Below, piece after piece: positions 51,097-60,187 of a DNA stretch of 64,000 nucleotides. Position 1 is the first letter of the stretch. Each line of letters starts with the position of its first letter. A program made the translations under genes and the position numbers. The notes below the pieces were generated by a model. The model was given only the letters and a program-made list of their open reading frames with translations. It did not search any database and was not told the DNA's origin. The DNA lies in assembly GCA_947632025.1 (NCBI GenBank), contig CANRNN010000008.1, forward strand, positions 1 to 64,000, read 5' to 3'. The DNA is from an uncultured Clostridia bacterium (GTDB lineage Bacteria > Bacillota > Clostridia > Oscillospirales > Ruminococcaceae).

Positions 51097-54000
51097 ATGG
51101 AAATGAATTCTTCTTTAGAAATGGAAGAAGCTCTCAGAGAAATAGAAGAACTTAAAGGAATACTCTCGGAAAGAGAACAGCGCGACAGAGTTTTCGCGGA
51201 CTACATAGGCTTTGGTCTGTGGGAATATGACATCAAAAACGATATTTTCAGAGTGTTCAAAAAATTGAACGGGGAATACTGCGAAAACCCGAAGGATATC
51301 AAAGGCTTCCGCGAGCTTGCCGTTTCGAGAGGCTCGGTCTATGCGGAGGATATCGTCGAGTTTAACCGTTTCTGCGACTCTCTCGAACGGGGAGAGAAGG
51401 ATTTTTTCTGCGAAATGAGAGTAGTCGACGAGGATTTCGGCATTATCTGGGAAAGACTGGAGGGACGCGCCGTCTTAAGCAGCGGCAAGCCCGTTAAAGT
51501 CCTCGGCAGGACAGTCGACATCACACGCGAAAAGGACGACGCCGCGTCGGGCAGGCACGACCCGCTGACCGGACTCTGCACGGCGGCTTTGTTCCGGGAT
51601 ATAGTTTCGCAGAAGCGTTCGGGTGTGAACAGATACGACAACTGTGCGTTCCTTTCGGTAGGAATAGATGAATTCAGAAGTGTTGCCGCGTCGTCGGGGA
51701 AAGAATATTCCGACACTCTCCAGAAAACCGTCGCCGCAATACTGACCGAAATTGCGTCGCAAAGCCGCGACAGCGTCCTTTCAAGAATACGCGACGGAGA
51801 GTTTTTGCTGTATCTCGGATTCGGCGGGGCGGACGTCTGCGATAAAATAGCCCGCAGAATAATCAGCCGCGTGAACGATACCGTGTTCGAGGGAGAACCT
51901 ATAACCGTAAGCGTCGGCATTTCCCGTATGCGTTCGGGAAAAAAGCCCGACGAGCTGTACGGAGAATCCTTTTTGGCTCTCAACGACGCTCAGAAAAGCG
52001 GCGGCGGGTGCTACGTCCACTATCGTCCCGCTATGTCGTCAAGGCAGTATGACCATCACGATTCCGAAAGCTCGTCGTCTTCGGGTATGACCAGATTCTA
52101 CGACCTTATCCTGAAAGCATTCTGCAACGAGAAAGAGCGCAACAGCCTGCTGCGTTCGGCGTTCAGAACAGTAGGACAGGTCACGGGCGCTTCCGCGATA
52201 AAAGCCGTACTGTTCACGGATAACGGCAGCGTCGAGGAGTACAATGTTTTCACCGCTTCGGGGATCTCCGAGGAAAATATGCCGTCCGTTATACGGGAAT
52301 GTTCCGTTGAGGAATTCAACGCCCTCTTTGATGATGACGACAGCCTGCGCGTGTATGAGGCTTCCGACAGGAAAACCGGTCTGCGGCTTGAAAACGGCGC
52401 TACCTGCGCGGAATGCAGAGCTTTGCGCTATCATGGAGAACTCGCGGGATATTTCGCGGTCATATTCGATTCTGCGTTTGAGCTTTCGGGTCAGTGCCTT
52501 GAGATAATAGAGGCTATGAAAAACGCCCTCACGAGAATGTACTCCGTCTACTCGTCAAGCCGTGAGAGCCGCTTTGAACGGCATATCTACGGCGAAATAA
52601 TCTCCGACCACAGAATGGAGGCTTTCTCCATAAAGCCGAAAACATTCGAGCTTGATTATATCGGCGAAAACGCCTCGGAGCATTATAATGTTCACGCAGG
52701 CGACGTGTGCTATAAAAAACTGCGCGGACGCAGCGAGCCGTGCGCGAATTGCCCTGCTTTGAAGCTCGACGCGGACAGCAGCCTTATGTTCGCATCGCTT
52801 CCGTATTACGAGGAACACGAACGCCGCTGGATGGATATTACCGCTTCTGTCGACGAAAATGCGGCAGGCGAGCGACGCTACATCATAAGCTCCACCGACA
52901 TCACCGATTGTCTTGGAAAAATACGCGTGACGGATTCCCTTACGGGAGTTATGACGTTCGATTCCTTTACTGGAGAGGCTTTGCGCCTTACCTCCGAAAA
53001 TAACACAGGATATTATATCACAGTGGTGAATATTGCGCAGTTCCGCCGTCTAAACGAATCCCACGGCTTTGAAATGGGAAATATGATCCTTATCGCCGTG
53101 GCTGATATTCTTATGAGATGTGTGGGAGAGGGCGAGATAATCTGCCGTAACGAGGGCTCGCGCTTCATAATCCTCTATAAAGGAAATAATTCTGACGACA
53201 TAGAGAAAAGGCTCGGCAATATCCTGCTTAGTATACAGAATCAGGTCTACGACAAGTTCAAGATACAGATATATCTCCTTGCGGGAGTGTGCGGTCTTAA
53301 CGACGACGCTCTTAACGTTATGGGCGCTCTTGACAGAGCTATAACAGCACAGCACACAATAAAGGACGAAATGTTCTACCATAAGAATATGATAGTTTTC
53401 TACGACGGCATACTGAGAGAGGCTATCAAGGAGCGCCGCCGCATAGAGGCAAATATGGTCGGAGCGCTTGAAAACGGCGAGTTCAAGGTCTATTATCAGC
53501 CTAAGGTCAATATCACCACGGGCGAGATAGTCGGCGCGGAAGCTCTCGTCCGCTGGATACGTCCGGACGGTACGATGATATCTCCCGGAAAATTCGTCCC
53601 GATATTCGAGCAGAACGGCTTTATCACGGATATGGATTTCGCTATCTACCGCTCGGCAGTCGCGGATATTGCAAAATGGCTGCGTTCGGGAATAGACGTG
53701 CCGCTTATCTCGCTAAACGTTTCACGTTATCACTTGGGCGATGAGAATTTCTGCGAAAAGCTCAACGCTCTGGTCGACAGTCTGGGCGTTCCGCACGAGT
53801 TTATCGAGCTTGAGATAACCGAAAGCCTGCTCACTGAAAACCTCGACAAGCTCGTCGAAACAGTAACGTGGCTGAAAGCAAGAGGATTCAGGATCTCCGT
53901 TGATGATTTCGGAAGCGGCTATTCCTCTCTGAATCTGATAACTCAACTTCCGTTCGACACACTTAAGATCGATGGCGGGTTCTTCCTGCGAAACGACCTC

Positions 54001-54240
54001 ACCGACAAGAACAAAAAGGTCATTTCCTCCGTCGTAACGCTTGCGAAAAGCCTTAACCTCGAAACGGTATCCGAGGGAGTCGAAACACAGACACAGGTGG
54101 ATTTCCTCCGTGACCTCGGCTGCGATATGATACAGGGCTTCTTCTATTACAAGCCTATGCCGAGCGACGATTTCCGAAAGCTTTTAATAGCTCAGGGAAA
54201 CAGAGCCACAGCGGAACAAAGCGATTCTTCGGTATGTTGA
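51097..54240 (+). CDS. Multidomain GGDEF-GGDEF-EAL cyclic-di-GMP signalling protein
   Basis: The soluble 1047-residue protein has a coiled coil (1-30), a PAS-like domain (about 35-145) and a degenerate GGDEF (about 150-300, RDGEF in the active loop). A GAF-like region (about 325-480) and a PAS-like domain with CYKKLRGRSEPCANCPA (about 500-600) follow. A second degenerate GGDEF (about 610-740, NEGSRF) precedes a full EAL domain (about 785-1035). The EAL residues are all present: EALVRW, LNVS, ELEITES, DDFGSGYSSL, DTLKID, SEGVET and QGFFYYKP. It is thus probably a phosphodiesterase that lowers c-di-GMP, with the GGDEF domains as sensors. ATG 51097 has AAGGGG upstream. Confidence 0.88.
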   Translation: MEMNSSLEMEEALREIEELKGILSEREQRDRVFADYIGFGLWEYDIKNDIFRVFKKLNGEYCENPKDIKGFRELAVSRGSVYAEDIVEFNRFCDSLERGEKDFFCEMRVVDEDFGIIWERLEGRAVLSSGKPVKVLGRTVDITREKDDAASGRHDPLTGLCTAALFRDIVSQKRSGVNRYDNCAFLSVGIDEFRSVAASSGKEYSDTLQKTVAAILTEIASQSRDSVLSRIRDGEFLLYLGFGGADVCDKIARRIISRVNDTVFEGEPITVSVGISRMRSGKKPDELYGESFLALNDAQKSGGGCYVHYRPAMSSRQYDHHDSESSSSSGMTRFYDLILKAFCNEKERNSLLRSAFRTVGQVTGASAIKAVLFTDNGSVEEYNVFTASGISEENMPSVIRECSVEEFNALFDDDDSLRVYEASDRKTGLRLENGATCAECRALRYHGELAGYFAVIFDSAFELSGQCLEIIEAMKNALTRMYSVYSSSRESRFERHIYGEIISDHRMEAFSIKPKTFELDYIGENASEHYNVHAGDVCYKKLRGRSEPCANCPALKLDADSSLMFASLPYYEEHERRWMDITASVDENAAGERRYIISSTDITDCLGKIRVTDSLTGVMTFDSFTGEALRLTSENNTGYYITVVNIAQFRRLNESHGFEMGNMILIAVADILMRCVGEGEIICRNEGSRFIILYKGNNSDDIEKRLGNILLSIQNQVYDKFKIQIYLLAGVCGLNDDALNVMGALDRAITAQHTIKDEMFYHKNMIVFYDGILREAIKERRRIEANMVGALENGEFKVYYQPKVNITTGEIVGAEALVRWIRPDGTMISPGKFVPIFEQNGFITDMDFAIYRSAVADIAKWLRSGIDVPLISLNVSRYHLGDENFCEKLNALVDSLGVPHEFIELEITESLLTENLDKLVETVTWLKARGFRISVDDFGSGYSSLNLITQLPFDTLKIDGGFFLRNDLTDKNKKVISSVVTLAKSLNLETVSEGVETQTQVDFLRDLGCDMIQGFFYYKPMPSDDFRKLLIAQGNRATAEQSDSSVC

Positions 54241-54366
54241 TCTTTCCACGTTTTTAACAGCGTTTTCAACATAAAAAGGGCATTAGGACACATATTTTCC
54301 GCCTTTCTGTTGAAAACTTCGGGAGTTTTGCACAATTTCCGACAATATCGGACGGCTTTTCAACAT

Positions 54367-54380
54367 TTTCAACGTTGAAA
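54367..54380. repeat. 14-bp palindrome TTTCAACGTTGAAA
   Basis: A perfect palindrome, in a 170-base spacer that holds several other TTTTCAAC/GTTGAAAA sequences (54253-54380). Possible protein-binding sites or a decayed repeat. Confidence 0.4.
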
Positions 54381-54410
54381 CTGCTGAGAGGAAAAAGCCT
54401 TGAAAAGCAC

Positions 54411-54445
54411 AAATCGCGCCTTAAATTAAGGCGCGATTTTTTATT
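54411..54445. terminator. Bidirectional terminator
   Basis: A 14-bp inverted repeat (54411-54424 with 54426-54439) between convergent genes, with a T run on the plus strand. Confidence 0.85.
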
Positions 54446-54460
54446 TTTTATGAATTATTT

Positions 54461-55840
54461 TCAGAACTTTATGCGTTCCTCGATATAAGCCTTTACCTCG
54501 GAAATGGGGATCCTCACCTGTTCCATTGTGTCGCGGTCGCGGACAGTGACGCAGCCGTCTGTTTCGCTGTCGAAGTCGTAGGTCACGCAAAACGGCGTTC
54601 CGATCTCGTCCTGACGGCGGTAGCGCTTGCCGATAGCTCCCGCTTCGTCGTATTCCGTTATAAAGCTCTTGGAAAGCTCCTCATACAGCTCATTTGCCTT
54701 TTCGCCGAGCTTTTTCGACAACGGCAGCACCGCGCATTTTACAGGCGCGAGCGCCGGGTGAATGTGCATAACCGTCCTTGTTGTGCCGTCCTCAAGCTGC
54801 TCTTCATCATAAGCGTCGCAGACAACGGCAAGGAACAGTCTTTCAACGCCGAGCGACGGCTCGATAACATACGGAACATACTTTTCGTTGGTTTCGGGGT
54901 CGAAATATTCAAGGCTCTTTCCGCTGGTCTTGATGTGCTGAGTAAGGTCGTAGTCGGTTCTGTCTGCAACTCCCCAAAGCTCTCCCCAGCCGAATGACGG
55001 AAAACGGAACTCGAAGTCCGTCGTTGCCTTTGAGTAGAAACAAAGCTCCTTTGCGGAGTGGTCGCGCGCGTGGATATTTTCTTCTCTCAAACCGATAGAA
55101 AGCAGGAACTCCTTGCAGTAGTTTCTCCAGTAGTTGAACCATTCGAGGTCTGTTCCGGGCTTGCAGAAAAATTCAAGCTCCATCTGCTCGAATTCGCGAA
55201 CGCGGAAAATAAACTGTCCGGGAGTTATCTCGTTTCTGAACGATTTACCCACTTGCGCTACGCCGAACGGCACTTTTTTTCGCGTAGTCCTCTGGATATT
55301 CGCGAAATTCACAAAAATTCCCTGTGCCGTTTCGGGGCGGAGATACAGGTCGTTCTTGCTGTCCTCGGTAACGCCCTGCGCGGTCTTGAACATAAGGTTG
55401 AACTGGCGTATATCGGTGAAATTGGTGCTGCCGCAGTTGGGGCATTTAATGCCGTTTTCGCGGATATAGTTTACCATTTCCTCGTTTGACCAGCCGTCCG
55501 CGGAAGTGCCGTTAAAGTCCTCGATAAGCTTATCTGCGCGGTGACGCGTTTTGCAGTCGCGGCAGTCCATAAGCGGGTCGGAAAATCCTCCGACGTGACC
55601 CGAAGCCACCCAAGTCTGCGGATTCATAAGAATTGCGCTGTCAAGACCTACGTTGTATTTGTTTTCCTGAACGAACTTTTTGCGCCAAGCGCGTTTGATG
55701 TTCTCCTTAAGCTCCACGCCCAGAGGACCATAGTCCCAGGTGTTCGCAAGACCGCCGTAAATCTCGCTTCCGGGGTACACAAACCCTCGGTGTATACACA
55801 GCGTCTTTATCGTTTCAAGCGATTTATCTTCGTTTTTCAT
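54461..55840 (-). CDS. glyS: Glycyl-tRNA synthetase (homodimeric class II)
   Basis: The 459-residue enzyme charges tRNA-Gly. It is the alpha2 type of Gram-positives, archaea and eukaryotes. It has [20 protein letters not shown] at the start, motif 2 ([20 protein letters not shown]), [14 protein letters not shown] as motif 3 and a C-terminal anticodon-binding domain (about 355-459, [20 protein letters not shown]). A zinc-binding pattern (CRDCKTRH and CPNCGS) is seen near 85-135. It lies 35 bases after the lipoprotein gene, in one operon with ilvE. Confidence 0.95.
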   Translation of the reverse strand: MKNEDKSLETIKTLCIHRGFVYPGSEIYGGLANTWDYGPLGVELKENIKRAWRKKFVQENKYNVGLDSAILMNPQTWVASGHVGGFSDPLMDCRDCKTRHRADKLIEDFNGTSADGWSNEEMVNYIRENGIKCPNCGSTNFTDIRQFNLMFKTAQGVTEDSKNDLYLRPETAQGIFVNFANIQRTTRKKVPFGVAQVGKSFRNEITPGQFIFRVREFEQMELEFFCKPGTDLEWFNYWRNYCKEFLLSIGLREENIHARDHSAKELCFYSKATTDFEFRFPSFGWGELWGVADRTDYDLTQHIKTSGKSLEYFDPETNEKYVPYVIEPSLGVERLFLAVVCDAYDEEQLEDGTTRTVMHIHPALAPVKCAVLPLSKKLGEKANELYEELSKSFITEYDEAGAIGKRYRRQDEIGTPFCVTYDFDSETDGCVTVRDRDTMEQVRIPISEVKAYIEERIKF

Positions 55841-55875
55841 CAGTAAATTCCTTTCATACCCCCGTCGGGAACATT

Positions 55876-56328
55876 TTATTCGCCTAAATCTCGTTTAAGC
55901 AGGGTGTAAATATACATATAGCTTGTCGGCAAGGTGTTGTCCCTGTTAGAGATTTCCTCGATCTCTTCGCCGATTTCCCCGCGTTTGTCAGCCTCGCTTT
56001 TTTGATAACGCTTTACCGCAGAAAGCCATTCTCTCTCCGTGTCAAGAGAACTTATAAGCGCGGCGTGAGCCGTGGAATACTGTTCGGGAGGAGTTATCTT
56101 CTCAAACGCGTCAAGCGAATTTTCAAAATCCTCGCAAAACTGCGCAAAATCAGCATCTTCAAGTTCGGTCGCCATTACCGCAAATTCGAGCTGTGCGTCA
56201 AGATAACACTTCCAGCACGCGGAAAGCTCGTCGCGGTATTCCTCCGGAGAAGGTCCCGACTTACACCCTGAAAAAAGCGTTACCGCCGCTGCCATTGTCA
56301 CAAAAAATGCAAACAGCTTTTTAATCAT
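55876..56328 (-). CDS. Small lipoprotein between ilvE and glyS
   Basis: The 150-residue precursor has a lipoprotein signal ([14 protein letters not shown], Cys near 21). A helical, acidic domain follows, with [15 protein letters not shown] near 35 and a [20 protein letters not shown] helix. No family recognised. It should be on the outer face of the membrane. The start is one base after the ilvE stop, so the genes are co-transcribed. Confidence 0.75.
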   Translation of the reverse strand: MIKKLFAFFVTMAAAVTLFSGCKSGPSPEEYRDELSACWKCYLDAQLEFAVMATELEDADFAQFCEDFENSLDAFEKITPPEQYSTAHAALISSLDTEREWLSAVKRYQKSEADKRGEIGEEIEEISNRDNTLPTSYMYIYTLLKRDLGE

Positions 56329-56329
56329 A

Positions 56330-57394
56330 TTACAGCTTTTCGATCCAGCCCATATCGTCGGGGATCTTTCCGTACTGCATACCCGTCATGGTGTCGTACA
56401 GGCGCTGAGTGAGCTTTCCTATCTTGTTGTTGCCGATTTCCATAACCTTGTCGCCCCAGCGCAGATGTCCTACGGGAGATACGACAGCCGCTGTTCCCGT
56501 GCCGAATACCTCGTCGAGCTTGCCTGCGTCGTAAGCGTCAGCGACTTCCTGAATGGAAATTCTGCGCTCGGTAGCCTTAATTCCCCACTTCTTGCAAAGC
56601 TCCAGAACGGATTTTCTTGTAATTCCGCTTAAAACAGAACCTTGCAGCTGCGGCGTTACGACTTCTCCGTCAATAACGAACATAATGTTCATAGAGCCGA
56701 CTTCCTCGATGTACTTCTGCTCTATGCCGTCAAGCCAGAGGACCTGCGAGTAATTGAGCTTGTGAGCGTCGTCCTGCGAATGGAGCGAAGCGGCATAGTT
56801 TCCGCCCGTCTTGGTAAAGCCCATACCGCCGCGGACGGCTCTGACATACTTGGTTTCTACATAAATGGATACAGGCTCAAGACCGGTGGAGTAGTATGCT
56901 CCCGACGGGCTCATAATTATCATAAAGTAATACTTGTCGCCGGGACGAACGCCGAGGAACGGGTCTGCCGCGAAAATAAACGGACGGATATACAGCGACG
57001 CGCCGTCGGTGTGAGGAACCCAGTCCTTATCTACTTCAACTACTGTGTGGAGTGCCTGCAAAGCGTCCTCAACGGGTATTTCGGGGATAACAAGGCGCTC
57101 GGCGGAGATGTTCATTCTCTTGAAATTCTCAATAGGACGGAAGAATTGAATTGAACCGTCGGCGGTGCGGTAAGCCTTTAAGCCCTCAAAGATCTCCTGC
57201 CCGTAGTGGAGTACCATAGCCGCGGGCGACAGCGAAATATCGCCGTAGGGCACTACTCTTGCATCGTGCCAGCCCTTTCCCGTATCGTACTCCATAATAA
57301 ACATATGGTCGGTAAAGATGTGACCGAAGCCGAGTTTGGTTTCGTCCGCGGGCTTTGCCTTAGGTGCAGCAGTTTTTTCGATTCTGATTTCCAT
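56330..57394 (-). CDS. ilvE: Branched-chain amino acid aminotransferase
   Basis: The 354-residue PLP enzyme (fold type IV) interconverts Leu/Ile/Val with their keto acids. It has LHYGQEIFEGLKAYR near 65, the PLP lysine in TKTGGNYAASL near 195, LWLDGIEQKYIEEVGSMNIM near 220 and a C-terminal GTAAVVSPVG. Length fits the longer bacterial/eukaryotic subgroup. The ATG is the first codon of a conserved start. It is the first gene of the ilvE-lipoprotein-glyS operon. Confidence 0.95.
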   Translation of the reverse strand: MEIRIEKTAAPKAKPADETKLGFGHIFTDHMFIMEYDTGKGWHDARVVPYGDISLSPAAMVLHYGQEIFEGLKAYRTADGSIQFFRPIENFKRMNISAERLVIPEIPVEDALQALHTVVEVDKDWVPHTDGASLYIRPFIFAADPFLGVRPGDKYYFMIIMSPSGAYYSTGLEPVSIYVETKYVRAVRGGMGFTKTGGNYAASLHSQDDAHKLNYSQVLWLDGIEQKYIEEVGSMNIMFVIDGEVVTPQLQGSVLSGITRKSVLELCKKWGIKATERRISIQEVADAYDAGKLDEVFGTGTAAVVSPVGHLRWGDKVMEIGNNKIGKLTQRLYDTMTGMQYGKIPDDMGWIEKL

Positions 57395-57459
57395 AATAGA
57401 TACCTTCCTTTTTATTCTGCGGGATTGAATAACAATCTCGGTAATATCAATTCAGAATA

Positions 57460-57488
57460 ATTTTACCACTTTTTAATATGAATGTCAA
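57460..57488 (-). promoter_or_regulatory. Promoter of ilvE-glyS operon
   Basis: On the minus strand TTGACA (57488-57483), 17-base spacer ending GTGG, TAAAAT (57465-57460). Confidence 0.75.
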
Positions 57489-57762
57489 GTAGTTTGCGGC
57501 ACTTCACGCAAGAGAATACGCTTTGCAGCAGGAATTTTATATGTTCTTTTTACAAAGCGGACACATGGGAGCGGATATTTGCTTGATATTTAAAAAGTAT
57601 ATATTATAAGGCGTGAATAAATTGAGCGTGTTTTTCGCTTTTTATTTAACGGAAAAGGCTTTTTCAAAGCAAGAAAAGCCAAATTTGTGCAAATTGCACA
57701 AAAAATTGATTTGAAAGGGCGAAAAATTCTCTGCTAAATAAAAATAAATTTTACTTTGGTGC

Positions 57763-57791
57763 TTGAAAATGGCGGTGAAATGTGGTAAAAT
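57763..57791 (+). promoter_or_regulatory. Promoter of S10 ribosomal protein operon
   Basis: TTGAAA (57763-57768), 17-base spacer ending TGTGG, TAAAAT (57786-57791), about 360 bases upstream of rpsJ. Confidence 0.75.
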
Positions 57792-58076
57792 AACAATTGG
57801 CGCTGTTGTTTGTGACAGGCGCTTTGGCGATGAAGTCGGAGGTTGCGCCGAACGGCGGTAATTTCGACAGAGTATGTCCGAATTGAATTCGGGCGAAAAA
57901 TTTGGAGCATTGTATCTTCGCGGCGGCTCGTTAAAGTGTCCGAGGTTATCGGATAACTAATGATAAGACGCGGGATACCCGGCGTGATGTTCGACCGTGA
58001 AAGCAAAATGCGGCACGCATCGAATGTGAAACGCCCGGCTCAGTGGATTTTTCAAAACAGCTTTCGCCGAAGGTGT

Positions 58077-58100
58077 CCCGTTCCAAGCGCTTGGAACGGG
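58077..58100 (+). promoter_or_regulatory. 24-bp palindromic hairpin in S10 operon leader
   Basis: A perfect palindrome reads CCCGTTCCAAGC then GCTTGGAACGGG. It ends 55 bases before rpsJ and is followed by an AT-rich segment (ATTACATTTTTAATG), so it could act as an attenuator or a protein-binding site. Confidence 0.6.
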
Positions 58101-58155
58101 GCGATTACATTTTTAATGTCGGTTTCGACAAAACGAAGAAAGGTTGAAAAATCAA

Positions 58156-58464
58156 ATGGCAAAAGAGAAAGTAAGAATCAAGGTAAAAGGTTACGAACAT
58201 ACGCTCGTCGACGCAGCGGCGGCAAAGATAGTTGACGCGGCAAAACGCGGCGGTGCGAGAGTTGCGGGTCCTATTCCGCTTCCCACTGACAAGCAGATCG
58301 TGACCATTCTGAGGGCGGTGCATAAGGATAAGGATTCCCGCGAGCAGTTCGAACTTAGAACTCACAAGCGCCTTATCGATGTAATTCACCCCACTCAGAA
58401 GACTATCGAGGCTCTCCAGTCGCTGGAGCTGCCCGCAGGCGTGGAAATTTCAATGGATATCTGA
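58156..58464 (+). CDS. rpsJ: 30S ribosomal protein S10
   Basis: The 102-residue protein is a complete S10/NusE, part of the small-subunit head and of antitermination complexes. It has [29 protein letters not shown] and [18 protein letters not shown]. The ATG at 58156 follows AAAGG; an in-frame upstream start at 58144 adds four unmatched residues. First gene of the operon. Confidence 0.97.
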   Translation: MAKEKVRIKVKGYEHTLVDAAAAKIVDAAKRGGARVAGPIPLPTDKQIVTILRAVHKDKDSREQFELRTHKRLIDVIHPTQKTIEALQSLELPAGVEISMDI

Positions 58465-58516
58465 TATAGATAGTTTCGTTGGAGTTATGTTGGCAGAAAA
58501 CACTGTCAACCACTAA

Positions 58517-58565
58517 CCAACCGAGAGTGCATAGGCTCTCGTTGGTCAAGTCGGAGAGATCCGAC
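58517..58565 (+). promoter_or_regulatory. Tandem hairpins between rpsJ and rplC
   Basis: Two adjacent inverted repeats: CCAACCGAGAG with CTCTCGTTGG (58517-58545) and GTCGGA-GAGA-TCCGAC (58550-58565). They lie in an unusually long 130-base spacer just before the rplC ribosome binding site, where translational feedback would be plausible. Confidence 0.5.
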
Positions 58566-58594
58566 CAATAACCATTTTTAAGGAGGAAGCCGAA

Positions 58595-59227
58595 ATGACA
58601 AAGGGTATCATCGGCAAGAAGATCGGTATGACACAGGTCTTCGATGAGGCAGGCAAGGTCGTTCCCGTAACGGTAATCGAAGCGGGTCCCTGCGTGGTAG
58701 TTCAGAAAAAGACTGCCGAAAACGACGGTTATGAGGCTGTTCAGCTCGGTTTCGGAGATGTTTCCCCGAAGCACGTGAACAAGCCCGAACAGGGTCATTT
58801 CAAGAAAAATGATGTGGCGTTCAAGAAAACCCTTAAGGAATTCCGTTTCGACGACATCAGCGGCTACAACACCGGCGACGTTATCAAGGCGGACGTGTTC
58901 GCAGAAGGCGACGTTATCGACGTTGCGGGCGTAAGCAAGGGCAAGGGCTTCACAGGTGCTATTAAGCGTTACAATCAGCACAGACTGAAAGAAACTCACG
59001 GTTCGGGTCCTGTGGCAAGACAGGCGGGTTCTATGGGCGCATGCTCGTCCCCTTCGAGAATTTTCAAGGGCAAGGGCATGGCAGGTCATATGGGCGCGGA
59101 GAATGTTACCGTGCAGAACCTTGTTGTTGTGAAAGTCGACGCTGAAAACAACCTTATCGCGGTCAAGGGAGCTGTTCCCGGACCCAAGGGCGGCGTTGTG
59201 ACAATTTGCGACGCGGTAAAGGCATAA
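58595..59227 (+). CDS. rplC: 50S ribosomal protein L3
   Basis: The 210-residue protein is a full-length L3. It begins [20 protein letters not shown] and contains [16 protein letters not shown] and the Gly-rich loop [20 protein letters not shown] that reaches the peptidyl transferase centre. AAGGAGG lies upstream of the ATG. Confidence 0.97.
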   Translation: MTKGIIGKKIGMTQVFDEAGKVVPVTVIEAGPCVVVQKKTAENDGYEAVQLGFGDVSPKHVNKPEQGHFKKNDVAFKKTLKEFRFDDISGYNTGDVIKADVFAEGDVIDVAGVSKGKGFTGAIKRYNQHRLKETHGSGPVARQAGSMGACSSPSRIFKGKGMAGHMGAENVTVQNLVVVKVDAENNLIAVKGAVPGPKGGVVTICDAVKA

Positions 59228-59246
59228 GAGAGGGGAGGACGATACT

Positions 59247-59870
59247 ATGTCAAAGATAAATGTTGTTGATATGGCGGGTAAAGTCGTTTCCGAGCTTGAG
59301 CTTAACGACGCGGTTTTCGGCATTAAGCCCAACAAGACCGCTATGCACTCCGCAGTGGTTAATTACCTCGCAAATCAGCGTCAGGGAACGCAGTCCACTC
59401 TTACCAGAACAGAGGTAAGCGGCGGCGGTAAAAAGCCCTGGCGTCAGAAATGCACGGGTCACGCAAGACAGGGTTCGACAAGAGCGCCCCAGTGGAGACA
59501 CGGCGGTATAGCGCTCGGACCGAAGCCCCGTTCCTACAGATTCAGCCTTAATAAGAAGCTGAAGAGATTGGCACTTCTGTCGGCGCTTTCAAGCAAGGTC
59601 GCTGAAAACGAGATGATCGTTGTGGACAGCATCACGACAGATGAGTTCAAGACCAAGAATATGGTAAATATGCTTAAGGCTATCGGCGCGGAGGACAAGA
59701 CCCTTATCGTGCTTGACAGCGTTGACAAAAAGGTCATAAAGTCCGCTGCGAATATCGCGGACGTTAAGACCACACAGGTCAATACCCTTAACGTTTACGA
59801 CATTCTTAACTGCAACAAGTTCGTTATCGTAAAGGGCGCCGTTGAAAAACTTGAGGAGGTGTACGCATAA
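59247..59870 (+). CDS. rplD: 50S ribosomal protein L4
   Basis: The 207-residue protein matches L4, with the extended loop GGGKKPWRQKCTGHARQGST lining the exit tunnel and WRHGGIALGPKPRSY after it. In other bacteria L4 regulates this operon. GGGGAGG precedes the ATG. Its last base overlaps the rplW start. Confidence 0.97.
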   Translation: MSKINVVDMAGKVVSELELNDAVFGIKPNKTAMHSAVVNYLANQRQGTQSTLTRTEVSGGGKKPWRQKCTGHARQGSTRAPQWRHGGIALGPKPRSYRFSLNKKLKRLALLSALSSKVAENEMIVVDSITTDEFKTKNMVNMLKAIGAEDKTLIVLDSVDKKVIKSAANIADVKTTQVNTLNVYDILNCNKFVIVKGAVEKLEEVYA

Positions 59871-60169
59871 TGGAAAAGGTCGCACAGGATATAATCTTGA
59901 AGCCCATCATAACCGAACATTCCATGGACTGCCTTGCACAGGGAAAGTACACTTTCAAAGTCGCAAAGGACGCAAACAAGATCGAGATCGCAAGAGCGGT
60001 AGAACAGCTCTTCAAGGGCGTTAAGGTCGCTAAGGTGAATACAATAAGCGTTCGCGGAAGAAAAAAGAGAATGGGCAGAAGCGAGGGCTATACTTCCGAC
60101 TGGAAGAAGGCTATCGTTACTCTCGCGGAGGGCTCTAAGACTATTGAGTTCTTCGACGGAATGATTTAA
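59870..60169 (+). CDS. rplW: 50S ribosomal protein L23
   Basis: The 99-residue protein sits at the tunnel exit and binds trigger factor and SRP. It has ILKPIITEHSMDCLAQGKYT, NKIEIARAVEQLFKGVKVAK and the RGRKKRMGR basic loop. The start overlaps the rplD stop (ATAATGG), with GAGG upstream. Confidence 0.97.
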   Translation: MEKVAQDIILKPIITEHSMDCLAQGKYTFKVAKDANKIEIARAVEQLFKGVKVAKVNTISVRGRKKRMGRSEGYTSDWKKAIVTLAEGSKTIEFFDGMI

Positions 60170-60187
60170 GGTAAGGAGTGAAACGAT

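Larger units (their letters stand above)
57489..58155 (+). other. Long untranslated region before the S10 operon
   Basis: This 667-base stretch has no credible gene. A weak promoter-like pair (TTGATA 57583, TATAAG 57605) and the strong promoter at 57763-57791 precede a leader of about 360 bases. The leader holds a short inverted repeat around CCGAATTGAATTCGG (near 57880) and the long palindrome at 58077-58100. Confidence 0.6.

Noticed and set aside
58403..59335. 310-codon minus-strand frame opposite rplC
   Set aside because: Antisense shadow of a highly conserved ribosomal protein gene.
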